Origin: Litorimonas sp964610115
GTDB taxonomy: Bacteria > Pseudomonadota > Alphaproteobacteria > Caulobacterales > Maricaulaceae
DNA length: 20,563 nt
Assembly (NCBI GenBank): GCA_964610115.1
Contig: CAZSUW010000045.1
Coordinates: 1-20,563 of the forward strand
Direction of reading: 5' to 3'
Shown: in pieces, positions 1 to 7,773 of the stretch
Layout: the number at the start of each line of letters is the position of its first letter
How positions within the stretch are numbered: the stretch's first letter is position 1
Program-made: the position numbers and the translations under genes
Notes under the pieces: generated by a model
Database searches by the model: none
Seen by the model: only the letters and a program-made list of their open reading frames with translations
What the model was told of the DNA's origin: nothing

Positions 1-1085
1 TCTTGGGATAGGGTTGGATCATCCCGCCGCCGGGTCAGGCTTTCGGCCGCCGCCCGGACGGAGCCTTGGGCGTCCAGCCCGTCCAGATCTTCGGCCTTGA
101 CCACCCATTTTAGTCGCTCTTCGCCCTTCACGCTCAGCGCTGCGCACTCATCGCGCAAAGCCTCAATAGCGGCTTGGAAGATCGACCATTCAGCCAGTGT
201 CGTCGCGCCCGACAAGCGGACGTCCGCGATTGTGTCGCGCAGGGGATGGCCCTCGGCAAGGGCTGTTTCGATCGTTTCAATTGCGACCTCGATTTGATCT
301 AGACCCAGCGTAACCTCTACCACCGGCCAGTCATATCGCGCCGTCGGAATATCGGTGACGCGCGGCTCAGCGCCCGCCCCGTCAATTTCGACCAGAAGCA
401 CAAGCCCCCGTAAATTATTCTTATGCCGATCCGGTTCAGGCGTACCGGAATAATGGGTTCGGCTGTTAATCGCGACGCGCCCGTGCCAATCCCCTAGGGC
501 GAGATAATCGAGCCGGGCTTTTGCCGCGCGGTCTGGCGCAATGATCGCCTCACTGTCGCCGTCTTCGCGGCCTTGGTCTTTCGCGCCAAAGGTGCGCACG
601 CTGCCATGCGCCACGCCGATGCGAATAGCGCCCTTAGGCGTGTCTGCGTGGTCCATCCATGCAGACAGGTCTTGCCCGGGATCCAGTCGTGCCCATGGCG
701 CAGGCAGTAGAAAGACGCCCGCCTCCGTTTCGACAGGTTCGGCTTTGCGGAGGCTCCGCACATTTGGTGGGGCTGCAGCCTCGACCCGGTTCCAAAGCCC
801 GTCCACATTATCCAGATCGTGATTGCCGGGCATCAACCACCACGTGATCTCTGGATGTTCGCTCATACTCTGCAAAGGTTGTTTGATTGTGGCGGTGTTG
901 GGGATGGTGCTGTCCCACACATCACCCGCGACGATGACATGGGCGCACGCATTGCTTTTCGCCGCTTCGGCAATCCGGCTGATGACCGTCTGGCGTTCGG
1001 CGCGGACCTGCGCGGCTAAGTCGTCCGGCAAAGCGCCAAAGGTCTTGCCCAACTGCCAGTCCGCGGTGTGGAGGAAACGCACCAT
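1..1085 (-). CDS. SbcD/YhaO-like metallophosphoesterase (DNA repair exonuclease family), 3' end beyond window
   Basis: Reading the minus strand from the ATG at 1085 gives 361 codons with no stop, so the gene is open at the left edge. The calcineurin-like phosphoesterase motifs occur in order: HTADWQLG at residues 6-13, GDVWD at 54-58, GNHD at 87-90, AHG at 159-161 and GDWHG at 198-202. This is the dimetal site of Mre11/SbcD-type nucleases. In this family the protein normally pairs with an SMC-like ATPase (SbcC or YhaN), which would be expected just past the window edge. The C-terminal part (after about residue 235) is a family-variable region. The start is supported by AGGCGAAGG immediately upstream. 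It is divergent from the membrane-protein gene at 1191. The family assignment is secure; an actual role in DNA repair is inferred. Confidence 0.85.
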   Translation of the reverse strand, partial: MVRFLHTADWQLGKTFGALPDDLAAQVRAERQTVISRIAEAAKSNACAHVIVAGDVWDSTIPNTATIKQPLQSMSEHPEITWWLMPGNHDLDNVDGLWNRVEAAAPPNVRSLRKAEPVETEAGVFLLPAPWARLDPGQDLSAWMDHADTPKGAIRIGVAHGSVRTFGAKDQGREDGDSEAIIAPDRAAKARLDYLALGDWHGRVAINSRTHYSGTPEPDRHKNNLRGLVLLVEIDGAGAEPRVTDIPTARYDWPVVEVTLGLDQIEVAIETIETALAEGHPLRDTIADVRLSGATTLAEWSIFQAAIEALRDECAALSVKGEERLKWVVKAEDLDGLDAQGSVRAAAESLTRRRDDPTLSQ

Positions 1086-1138
1086 GGCCTTCGCCTAGCA
1101 GAGCATGTGGGGCGGACAAGAGTGGGTCGCAGGGAGAC

Positions 1139-1167
1139 TATTCATGATTGGGTCTTTGGATTGTCAA
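1139..1167 (-). promoter_or_regulatory. Candidate sigma70-type promoter for the metallophosphoesterase gene
   Basis: On the minus strand a perfect TTGACA lies at 1167-1162. A weak -10-like TGAATA lies at 1144-1139 after a 17-base spacer; ATGAAT one base earlier is an alternative. It would give a leader of roughly 45-50 bases before the ATG at 1085. The -35 is convincing and the -10 is poor, so this is only a candidate. The rest of the 105-base gap 1086-1190 shows nothing else recognisable. Confidence 0.3.
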
Positions 1168-1190
1168 AAAGCAGACTTAGCTTGACCCCC

Positions 1191-1553
1191 ATGGAAGCCA
1201 TCACAAAAACGAGCTGGGCACTCCTCGCCCTATTGCATCTTCTGCCGGCTCTGCCGCTTTTCATTCCGGCTTTGGTGGAACGACTTTACGGTGTGCCTGT
1301 AACAGGGGAGGCCGGCGTCCTTTTGATCCACCGCGGGGCGTTGTTTTTGGCCGTGCTGGTGGCCGCAATCTATGCTCTGTTAGATCCGACTGTGCGGCGC
1401 CTTGGCACTATTGTGGTCGCGATCAGCATGATCGGCTTTTTGATCGTCTATGCGCGGGCTGGATTACCTGACGGGGCGCTGCGAAAAGTCGCGGTCGCGG
1501 ATTTGATCGGATTGGTCCCACTCGCTTGGGTCGCGTGGCAAGCGTGGCGCTGA
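1191..1553 (+). CDS. Small four-helix integral membrane protein, function unknown
   Basis: A 120-residue protein made almost entirely of hydrophobic segments, at about residues 8-28, 43-65, 71-90 and 100-118, predicting four transmembrane helices. A short conserved-looking stretch, LLIHRGALF, precedes the second helix. It resembles a family of small uncharacterised proteobacterial membrane proteins of about 120 residues, but I cannot name a function. The ATG at 1191 is chosen because it places the first helix near the N-terminus. An in-frame TTG at 1161 would add ten polar residues, and neither start has a good Shine-Dalgarno. The longer reading frame from 1068 overlaps the metallophosphoesterase start and is unlikely. 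Its TGA abuts the glgB stop directly (TGATCA at 1551-1556). Confidence 0.65.
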   Translation: MEAITKTSWALLALLHLLPALPLFIPALVERLYGVPVTGEAGVLLIHRGALFLAVLVAAIYALLDPTVRRLGTIVVAISMIGFLIVYARAGLPDGALRKVAVADLIGLVPLAWVAWQAWR

Positions 1554-3737
1554 TCAGACCTTCTGCTGGAACCAAACGGTCGCCAGCGGGGGCAGGTTGA
1601 TCGGCAGGGTGTGAGGTTGGCCATGGCGACCGGGCTCAATCGTGTCGCGTCCGCCGAGATTGCCCACGCCCGAGCCGCCATAGTGATCGGCGTCTGTGTT
1701 CAGCCCTTCGGTCCAATGGCCCCCGCGCGGCACGCCAATGCCGTAATCCATGCGCGGCACCGGGGAGAAGTTACAGACGCAGAGCAGCGGCGCGGATCGC
1801 TCCCGATCCCAGCGCAGGAAAGACAGGACATTGTCGTTCTGCGCGCCCCCATCGACCCACTGAAACCCGTCCGGCATGGCGTCGCGTTCATAAAGGGCGG
1901 GGGTCTGGCGCAGGAGTTTATTGAGGTCCGCAACAAGGCTCGCGACTTGCGCGTGAGGGCCGCTATCGGCTTGCTCCCACGGGAGGGAGGTGTCGGCTTT
2001 CCATTCTTCCCATTGCGCAAATTCACAGCCCTGGAAGAGCAGTGTCTTGCCCGGGTGGGCCCACATAAAGGCATAGTAAGCGCGGAGGTTGGCGAATTTC
2101 TGCCAATCATCGCCCGGCATTTTCGACAGGAGTGAGCCTTTGCCATGGACGACTTCATCATGGCTTAAAGGCAGGACGTAGTTTTCAGAAAAAGCGTAAT
2201 CGATCCCGAACGTCATTTTGTGGTGATGGTAGCGGCGATTGACCGGGTCTTCGGACATATATTCCAGACTGTCATTCATCCAGCCCATATTCCATTTGAA
2301 CCCGAAGCCCAATCCTCCTCCATTAGGGCCGCCCCCATCCGTCGGTTGGGTCACGCCGGGCCAGGCCGTGCTTTCTTCCGCCACCGTCATAATGCCGGGC
2401 AGGGTCAGGTAAGCATCGCGGTTCATGGCTTGTAGGAAATTGACGGCTTCCCAATTCTGGTTGGACCCATCCGGGTTCGGAATCCACTCGCCGTCTTCAC
2501 GGGAATAGTCCCGGTAGAGCATAGACGCCACGGCATCGACGCGCAGGCCGTCTATGTGAAATTCTTCTAGCCAGAAGCGCGCATTACTGATGAGGTAGTT
2601 GACCACTTCCTGTCGCCCGAAATTGAAAATCAGCGTGTTCCAATCGGGGTGAAAGCCTTGGCGCGGGTCAGCATGTTCATAAAGATGCGTGCCGTCAAAC
2701 TGGCCAAGGCCGTGTTCATCGGTCGGGAAATGGGCGGGCACCCAATCCAGCAACACGCCAATGCCCGCTTGGTGAAACGCATCGACAAAAGCGCGGAACT
2801 CATCCGGCGTGCCGAAGCGTGCAGTCGGGGCAAAAAGCCCGATGGGCTGATAGCCCCAACTGCCGTCAAAGGGATGTTCCGTAATGGGCATCAGCTCAAT
2901 ATGGGTAAAACCCAGACGTTGCACATAAGGGATGAGCTTTTCGGCGAGTGTTTTGTAATTGTAAAAACCGTGCGCGTCAGGTTTGGCCCAACTGCCCAGA
3001 TGGACTTCGTAAAGGCTGATCGGCGCTTCACGGTGCTGGACTGATGGTCGTTCTACCATCCACTGCGCATCCCCCCAATCATAGCCCTCTAGCGGCCGCA
3101 CGACGGACGCCGAATGGGGGCGGAGCTCGGCGCCAAAACCCACGGGATCGGCCTTGTCCGGCAAAGGCTGCCCATCCGGACCGCGCAACGCATATTTATA
3201 GGCCGTGCCTTCGGTCGCGCCCGGAATGAACAGCTCCCACACGCCTGACCCGCCGCGGCTCTGCATGGGATGCATGCGATCATTCCAGCCATTCGCGTCC
3301 GACATCACCGACACGCCTGTCGCGTTTGGCGCCCAGACGGCGAAGCGCACACCGTCAATGCCGTCGCGGGTCACAAGATGCGCGCCCAGCGCGCGGTAGA
3401 GATGTTGATGCCGTCCTTCAGTCAGCAGATGTAGATCCAGATCGCCAAGGTTGGGCGGAAAAGCGTAAGGGTCCGGCGCACGGTGGGAGGTGCTGTTATA
3501 ATCCGTCAGCAGGTGATAGCCGCGCGCGAGGTCCCTGGTTGCAACCACACCTTCAAACAGGCCGGAATCCGAGACGCGCGTCAGCGTCGTTAGCGGCTTG
3601 CGCCCGCGCGGCTTGAACACAGAGATAGATTTCGCCCTGGGTTTCCACGCGCAGATCAGGGTTTTTGTGCCCTGTTCATGCGCGCCCAGAACGCCAAATG
3701 GGTCTGAAAGCGTGCCCGCTTCCAGGCGGTGCAACAA
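1554..3737 (-). CDS. glgB: 1,4-alpha-glucan branching enzyme GlgB
   Basis: GlgB cuts alpha-1,4 glucan chains and re-attaches them through alpha-1,6 bonds, making branched glycogen in the cytoplasm. From the TTG at 3737 the protein is 727 residues, the usual size (E. coli about 728). It has the N-terminal DPFGVLG segment, a CBM48-type domain (roughly residues 110-210), the GH13 barrel and a C-terminal beta domain. The catalytic residues are visible: the nucleophile in DGLRVDAVASMLY (Asp401), the acid/base in AEEST, and HDEVVHGKGS. No ATG or GTG lies in frame near the expected start. TTG at 3737 (or 3734), 14 bases after the glgP stop, is the nearest usable codon and has no clear Shine-Dalgarno, so translational coupling to glgP is likely. 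The frame stays open far into glgP, but that part is not GlgB-like. Product certain; exact start uncertain. Confidence 0.92.
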   Translation of the reverse strand: MLHRLEAGTLSDPFGVLGAHEQGTKTLICAWKPRAKSISVFKPRGRKPLTTLTRVSDSGLFEGVVATRDLARGYHLLTDYNSTSHRAPDPYAFPPNLGDLDLHLLTEGRHQHLYRALGAHLVTRDGIDGVRFAVWAPNATGVSVMSDANGWNDRMHPMQSRGGSGVWELFIPGATEGTAYKYALRGPDGQPLPDKADPVGFGAELRPHSASVVRPLEGYDWGDAQWMVERPSVQHREAPISLYEVHLGSWAKPDAHGFYNYKTLAEKLIPYVQRLGFTHIELMPITEHPFDGSWGYQPIGLFAPTARFGTPDEFRAFVDAFHQAGIGVLLDWVPAHFPTDEHGLGQFDGTHLYEHADPRQGFHPDWNTLIFNFGRQEVVNYLISNARFWLEEFHIDGLRVDAVASMLYRDYSREDGEWIPNPDGSNQNWEAVNFLQAMNRDAYLTLPGIMTVAEESTAWPGVTQPTDGGGPNGGGLGFGFKWNMGWMNDSLEYMSEDPVNRRYHHHKMTFGIDYAFSENYVLPLSHDEVVHGKGSLLSKMPGDDWQKFANLRAYYAFMWAHPGKTLLFQGCEFAQWEEWKADTSLPWEQADSGPHAQVASLVADLNKLLRQTPALYERDAMPDGFQWVDGGAQNDNVLSFLRWDRERSAPLLCVCNFSPVPRMDYGIGVPRGGHWTEGLNTDADHYGGSGVGNLGGRDTIEPGRHGQPHTLPINLPPLATVWFQQKV

Positions 3738-3751
3738 ATGCGGATCGACGC

Positions 3752-6211
3752 CTATGTTGTTGATCCTGTGGTCGCCGGTGCGCGCCAGATTTGTTCGGCG
3801 TAGCTGCGGATGGTCCGGTCCGAACTGAACCAGCCCATACGCGCCGTATTCAGGATCGCTTTTTCCGCCCAAGCGGCCGTGTCTTGGTAAAGCGTATCCA
3901 ACTCTCGCTGCATGTCCCAATAGGCGGCGAAGTCCGGAATGACTTGGAAATAATCATGCTCGGTAATATTGGCAAGGATATCGCCATACACGTCCGTATC
4001 GCCATCCGAGAAGGTCCCGTCAGAGAGCTGCGCGACAATCTTCTTTAAGGCCGGGCTTTTCGCAATTACCTCGCCCGGATGGGCGCGGCTATGCTGGCGG
4101 GCGGCGACTTCGTCCGCCGTCATGCCGAAAATGAAGATATTGTCCGCGCCGACATGTTCCAACATTTCGACGTTCGCCCCGTCCAGAGTACCAATGGTCA
4201 GCGCGCCGTTGAGCGCAAATTTCATATTGCCCGTCCCAGACGCTTCAAAGCCGGCCGTACTGATCTGTTCCGATATGTCTGTTCCGGGGATCAGGACTTC
4301 GGCCATGGACACGTTATAGTTGGGCAGGAAGACGACCTTCAACAGATTGCCGACGTCCGCGTCTGCATTCACCACATCCGCCACATCATTGATCAGCTTG
4401 ATAATCTGCTTAGCCAAGAAATAGCTCGGCGCGGCTTTTCCCGCGAAGATTTTCACGCGCGGCTGCCAGCTGGCTTTCGGGTTCGCCTTGATCGCATTAT
4501 AGAGCGCGATCGTCTCTAGGATGTTCATCAGCTGGCGCTTATATTCGTGAATGCGCTTGATCTGCGTGTCGAAAATAGCATTCGGGTCCAGCGTAATCCC
4601 CATACGGTCCTGCACCATGGCGGCGAGCGCGACTTTGTTCTCGCGCTTGATGTCCATATAGCGCTTCTGGAAGGCCGGGTCTTTGGCCAGCGGTTCGAGC
4701 TTTTTCAGCTGCTCCAGATCCGTGATCCAGTCGCGACCAATATGGTCGCTGATCAATCCGGATAGCCCCGGATTACACTCCAAAACCCAGCGGCGCGGCG
4801 TCACGCCATTCGTTTGATTGATAATCTTGTCCGGATACATGCGGTGCAGATCGTGGAAAATGGTCTGCTTCATCAGCTCTGTATGCAGGGCGGACACGCC
4901 GTTCACTTTGCGCGACCCGATAAAGGCCAAATTGCCCATGCGTACCCAATCCTGCTGGTGCGGATGGATGACCTGCATCTGTGCGATGATATGATGTTCC
5001 AGACCCTGCTCTAGCGCTTCGCGGTAAAACGTGCCGTCAATCATGTCGATGATTTGTTTGTGGCGCGGCAGGATGCGTTCGAACATATCCTTGGGCCAGC
5101 GTTCCAACGCTTCGGGCAGCAGCGTGTGGTTCGTATAGTGAAGTGTTTCACGTGAAACACTCAAGGCATCCTCAAAGCTAAAGGCGTGCTCATCCATTAG
5201 GATGCGGATCAGTTCCGGCACGGCGATGGCGGGGTGTGTGTCGTTCAACTGGATCGCGACATGATCGCCCAGTTTGGCCAGATCATCATAGTTCGTGAAA
5301 TAGCGGCGAATGACATCGCGCAGACTTGCGGCGGTAAAGAAGACTTCTTGCTTTAAGCGTAGCTCACGCCCCTGCGGCGTGTGATCGCCGGGATAGAGGA
5401 CTTTGGAAATCGTTTCGGCCAGAACCTGTTGCTGCGCGGCCGCCATGAAGTCGCCGTCATTAAACGTCTTCAAATTCATCGAGGTCGAGGCGCGCGCCGA
5501 CCAAAGCCGTAGCGTGTTGACGTGATCGCCGTCCCAGCCCGCAATCGGCATATCGAAGGCCACGGCTTCTACGCTTTCGGCCGGATGCCAAGTCGCCCGG
5601 CCTTGATCGTCATGTTCGACATGGCCGCCAAAACCGATTTCATAGACGCTTTCCGGGCGGCGGAACTCCCACGCATTGCCGCGGCGCAGCCAGTCTTCGG
5701 GCTCTTCCATCTGCCAGCCATCTTCAACGCGCTGGCGGAAAATGCCGTGCTGATAGCGAATGCCATAGCCCATGCCGGCGACGCCGGTCGTGCTCATCGA
5801 ATCCATAAAGCAGGCGGCAAGACGCCCCAGCCCGCCATTGCCGAGGGCCGCGTCTTGTTCGGCGTGGATCACTTCTTGCGCGCCCAAGCCTTCGGATTTC
5901 AGGAATGCGGTGGCTTCGTCCAGCAGGCCGAGATTGGTCAAATTATCTTCGAGCATCCGCCCGATCATAAATTCCATAGAGAGATAATAGACGCGCTTTT
6001 GCTTGTTCGCGTAAATCCGGCGGGTTGTTTCGATCCAGCTTTCCACCACCCGGTCGCGCACAGCGAGCGACAGCGCCACATTCCAATCGGCGAGGCTGGC
6101 ATGGCTTTTATCTTTGCCCACCGAATAGATCAGGTGGCGCAGCACGGCATCGCCCAGCGGTTCTTCCATCAACCCTTGTGTGTCGGGCAGCTTATGCGTG
6201 ATCGTGCTCAT
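3752..6211 (-). CDS. glgP: Glycogen/alpha-glucan phosphorylase GlgP
   Basis: GlgP releases glucose-1-phosphate from the non-reducing ends of glycogen, using phosphate and pyridoxal phosphate (GT35). The 819-residue length fits the family. Diagnostic stretches are YYLSMEFMIGR near residue 75, NQTNGVTPRRW in the middle, and EASGTGNMKFALNGA, whose Lys664 is the PLP-binding lysine. The start ATG at 6211 has AAAGATG-like purines upstream. It is the first gene of a glgP-glgB unit transcribed away from glgC. Codons 351-357 (Ser-Val-Ser-Arg-Glu-Thr-Leu) carry a perfect parS palindrome and use AGT, GTT, TCA, CGT and ACA. That fits DNA-level selection at this spot. The 12-bp palindrome 55 bases upstream may be its operator. 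Confidence 0.96.
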   Translation of the reverse strand: MSTITHKLPDTQGLMEEPLGDAVLRHLIYSVGKDKSHASLADWNVALSLAVRDRVVESWIETTRRIYANKQKRVYYLSMEFMIGRMLEDNLTNLGLLDEATAFLKSEGLGAQEVIHAEQDAALGNGGLGRLAACFMDSMSTTGVAGMGYGIRYQHGIFRQRVEDGWQMEEPEDWLRRGNAWEFRRPESVYEIGFGGHVEHDDQGRATWHPAESVEAVAFDMPIAGWDGDHVNTLRLWSARASTSMNLKTFNDGDFMAAAQQQVLAETISKVLYPGDHTPQGRELRLKQEVFFTAASLRDVIRRYFTNYDDLAKLGDHVAIQLNDTHPAIAVPELIRILMDEHAFSFEDALSVSRETLHYTNHTLLPEALERWPKDMFERILPRHKQIIDMIDGTFYREALEQGLEHHIIAQMQVIHPHQQDWVRMGNLAFIGSRKVNGVSALHTELMKQTIFHDLHRMYPDKIINQTNGVTPRRWVLECNPGLSGLISDHIGRDWITDLEQLKKLEPLAKDPAFQKRYMDIKRENKVALAAMVQDRMGITLDPNAIFDTQIKRIHEYKRQLMNILETIALYNAIKANPKASWQPRVKIFAGKAAPSYFLAKQIIKLINDVADVVNADADVGNLLKVVFLPNYNVSMAEVLIPGTDISEQISTAGFEASGTGNMKFALNGALTIGTLDGANVEMLEHVGADNIFIFGMTADEVAARQHSRAHPGEVIAKSPALKKIVAQLSDGTFSDGDTDVYGDILANITEHDYFQVIPDFAAYWDMQRELDTLYQDTAAWAEKAILNTARMGWFSSDRTIRSYAEQIWRAPATTGSTT
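5144..5159. other. parS: parS centromere site (ParB-binding), embedded in glgP
   Basis: The sequence is TGTTTCACGTGAAACA, a perfect 16-bp inverted repeat. The symmetry extends without mismatch to 20 bp (5142-5161). From established knowledge, TGTTNCACGTGAAACA is the bacterial chromosomal parS consensus; the exact 16-mer matches the site used for Caulobacter ParB. ParB loads here, spreads and recruits SMC. Chromosomal parS sites often lie inside genes and cluster near oriC. This is the only match I see in the window; the other CACGTG (841-846) lacks the arms. A chance match to a defined 16-mer in 20 kb is very unlikely. Confidence 0.9.
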
Positions 6212-6265
6212 AATTCATCTTTAGCGAGTCTTTCGGCGCGGCGATAGCGGGCAAGCGCAATATGT

Positions 6266-6277
6266 GACAGCGCTGTC
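6266..6277. promoter_or_regulatory. 12-bp perfect palindrome, candidate LacI-family-type operator
   Basis: GACAGCGCTGTC is fully self-complementary. An AGCGCT centre with symmetric arms is the style of operators bound by LacI/GalR-family sugar regulators. It lies 55 bases upstream of the glgP start and about 180 bases upstream of glgC, so it would act most directly on glgP-glgB. The palindrome is seen directly; the regulator class is an inference and no regulator gene is in the window. Confidence 0.45.
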
Positions 6278-6376
6278 GCCTTTGCACGAAATTAAGGCGT
6301 GCCAAAATTGGAGCGGGCAGGAAAATTGAGCGTCGACAATAAATCGATTTTGAAATCTGCTGTTTTCGTAGACTCT

Positions 6377-6405
6377 TTGCCATTGAGATAAGACCGTGCT
6401 TTAAC
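6377..6405 (+). promoter_or_regulatory. Candidate sigma70-type promoter for glgC
   Basis: TTGCCA at 6377-6382 and TTTAAC at 6400-6405 are separated by 17 bases, which would start transcription near 6412, about 43 bases before the glgC ATG. Both hexamers are imperfect matches to the consensus, so the call is tentative. Confidence 0.3.
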
Positions 6406-6454
6406 AGTAAAAAAGCCAGTCGAGCTTTAGGCTAAGCGAAAGCGCGGGGATAGT

Positions 6455-7744
6455 ATGGTCGAAACCAAAGCCTTTGGATCCAATCGCCGCCTGGCGGAAA
6501 AATCAATGGCCTTTGTGCTCGCGGGTGGACGCGGGTCACGATTGAAAGACCTGACCGAAATTCGCGCTAAGCCCGCAGTCTATTTTGGTGGTAAATTTCG
6601 GATTATCGACTTCGCGCTCTCGAATGCCATGAATAGCGGAATCAAACGGATCGGCGTGGCGACCCAATATAAGCAACATAGCTTGATCCGGCACTTACAA
6701 CGTGGCTGGAACTTTTACCGCGCCGAACGCAATGAAAGTTTTGACGTTCTCCCCGCCAGCCAGACTATGAGCAATGATCGCTGGTATGAAGGTACAGCCG
6801 ACGCCGTCTATCAGAACATCAACATTATCGAGAGCTACGCCAATGTGGAATATATCGTCGTGCTGGCCGGCGATCATATCTACAAAATGGATTATGAGAT
6901 CATGCTGGAAGAGCATGTAAACTCTGGCGCGGACGTGACGGTGGGCTGCCTGCTTGTGTCCAAAGAAGAGGCCAAAGGCTTTGGCGTCATGCATGTGGAC
7001 GAGAAGGACCGCATCACCGCCTTTGTCGAAAAACCCGCTGACCCGCCGACCATTCCGGGCAGTGACGATATCTGTCTCGCCAGCATGGGCATTTATGTCT
7101 TCGACAAAACCTTTCTGTTCGAACAGCTCAAACGCGATGCGGCAGATCCGGAAACGGACCGGGATTTTGGCAAGAACATCATCCCTTACATTGTCAAAAA
7201 CGGCAAAGCCCAGGCCCACCGTTTCACGAAGTCTTGCGTCAAGTCTGATGGCGAAGAAGAAGCCTATTGGCGCGATGTGGGGACCGTCGATGCCTATATG
7301 GAAGCCAATCTGGACCTGTGTTCGTTTGAGCCCGCGCTCAACCTCTATGACGCCGACTGGCCGATCTGGACCTATTCCGAGCTCGCGCCGTCTGCCAAGT
7401 TTATCCATGATGAGGTGGGGCGACGCGGCCATGCGGTGAACTCGGTCGTCAGTGCGGGCTGTATTGTGTCTGGTGCGCGCGTGGATCAAAGCCTGCTTTT
7501 CACCAATGTCTATGTCCATAGCTATAGCTCGTTAAAACGCGCTATCGTTCTGCCCGGTGTGGATATTGGCGAAGTGACGCAACTGACCAATGTGGTGATT
7601 GACCGCGGCGTGCAAATCCCCAAAGGTCTTGCCGTCGGTAATGACCCGGAACTGGACGCAAAGCGCTTTTACCGCACTGAAAATGGCGTCTGCTTGATTA
7701 CGCAGGCCATGATTGACAAGATAGAGCAGGTGGGTCTGGACTAG
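6455..7744 (+). CDS. glgC: Glucose-1-phosphate adenylyltransferase GlgC
   Basis: GlgC makes ADP-glucose from ATP and glucose-1-phosphate, the committed and normally allosterically controlled step of bacterial glycogen synthesis. The 429-residue length matches the family (E. coli about 431). Visible motifs are the nucleotide-binding GGRGSRL at 24-30, GTADAVYQN at 113-121, AGDHIYKMDY at 138-147 and the sugar-phosphate site FVEKP at 190-194. The C-terminal third has the hydrophobic hexad pattern of a left-handed beta helix. The ATG at 6455 has GGGGA about seven bases upstream. It is the first gene of the rightward run; glgA follows 29 bases after the stop. The regulatory N-terminus is present, but its effector cannot be read from sequence. 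Confidence 0.96.
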   Translation: MVETKAFGSNRRLAEKSMAFVLAGGRGSRLKDLTEIRAKPAVYFGGKFRIIDFALSNAMNSGIKRIGVATQYKQHSLIRHLQRGWNFYRAERNESFDVLPASQTMSNDRWYEGTADAVYQNINIIESYANVEYIVVLAGDHIYKMDYEIMLEEHVNSGADVTVGCLLVSKEEAKGFGVMHVDEKDRITAFVEKPADPPTIPGSDDICLASMGIYVFDKTFLFEQLKRDAADPETDRDFGKNIIPYIVKNGKAQAHRFTKSCVKSDGEEEAYWRDVGTVDAYMEANLDLCSFEPALNLYDADWPIWTYSELAPSAKFIHDEVGRRGHAVNSVVSAGCIVSGARVDQSLLFTNVYVHSYSSLKRAIVLPGVDIGEVTQLTNVVIDRGVQIPKGLAVGNDPELDAKRFYRTENGVCLITQAMIDKIEQVGLD

Positions 7745-7773
7745 CCAGACTCAGCGCTCTAGCGGCTCTTAAT

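Larger units (their letters stand above)
6212..6454. promoter_or_regulatory. Divergent control region between glgP and glgC
   Basis: A 243-base non-coding stretch, AT-richer than its surroundings, must hold the promoters for glgP-glgB (leftward) and for glgC-glgA-glgX/malQ-pgm (rightward). It contains the 12-bp palindrome at 6266-6277, a candidate rightward promoter at 6377-6405, and two GANTC sequences (6226-6230 and 6371-6375) of the type methylated by CcrM in alphaproteobacteria. I see no open reading frame, convincing terminator hairpin or riboswitch-like structure in it. Confidence 0.7.

Noticed and set aside
841..846. A second CACGTG core that could be another parS
   Set aside because: The flanks (CCAC before, ATCT after) have none of the TGTTT/AAACA arms; it is ordinary metallophosphoesterase coding sequence.
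3738..3920. N-terminal extension of GlgB to an ATG at 3920
   Set aside because: These codons are the GlgP C-terminus in another frame and the resulting sequence is not GlgB-like; the overlap would be about 170 bases.
5522..6247. Long plus-strand open frame of 241 codons opposite glgP
   Set aside because: It lies fully antisense to a well-conserved enzyme and shows no domain; it is a shadow caused by codon bias.
6226..6375. Two GANTC (CcrM-type) sites in the glgP/glgC control region as a cell-cycle switch
   Set aside because: Two such sites in about 240 bases are close to chance; no CtrA-like TTAA-N7-TTAA box accompanies them.
6695..7519. Minus-strand open frame of 274 codons opposite glgC
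   Set aside because: No recognisable motif, antisense to conserved GlgC sequence.
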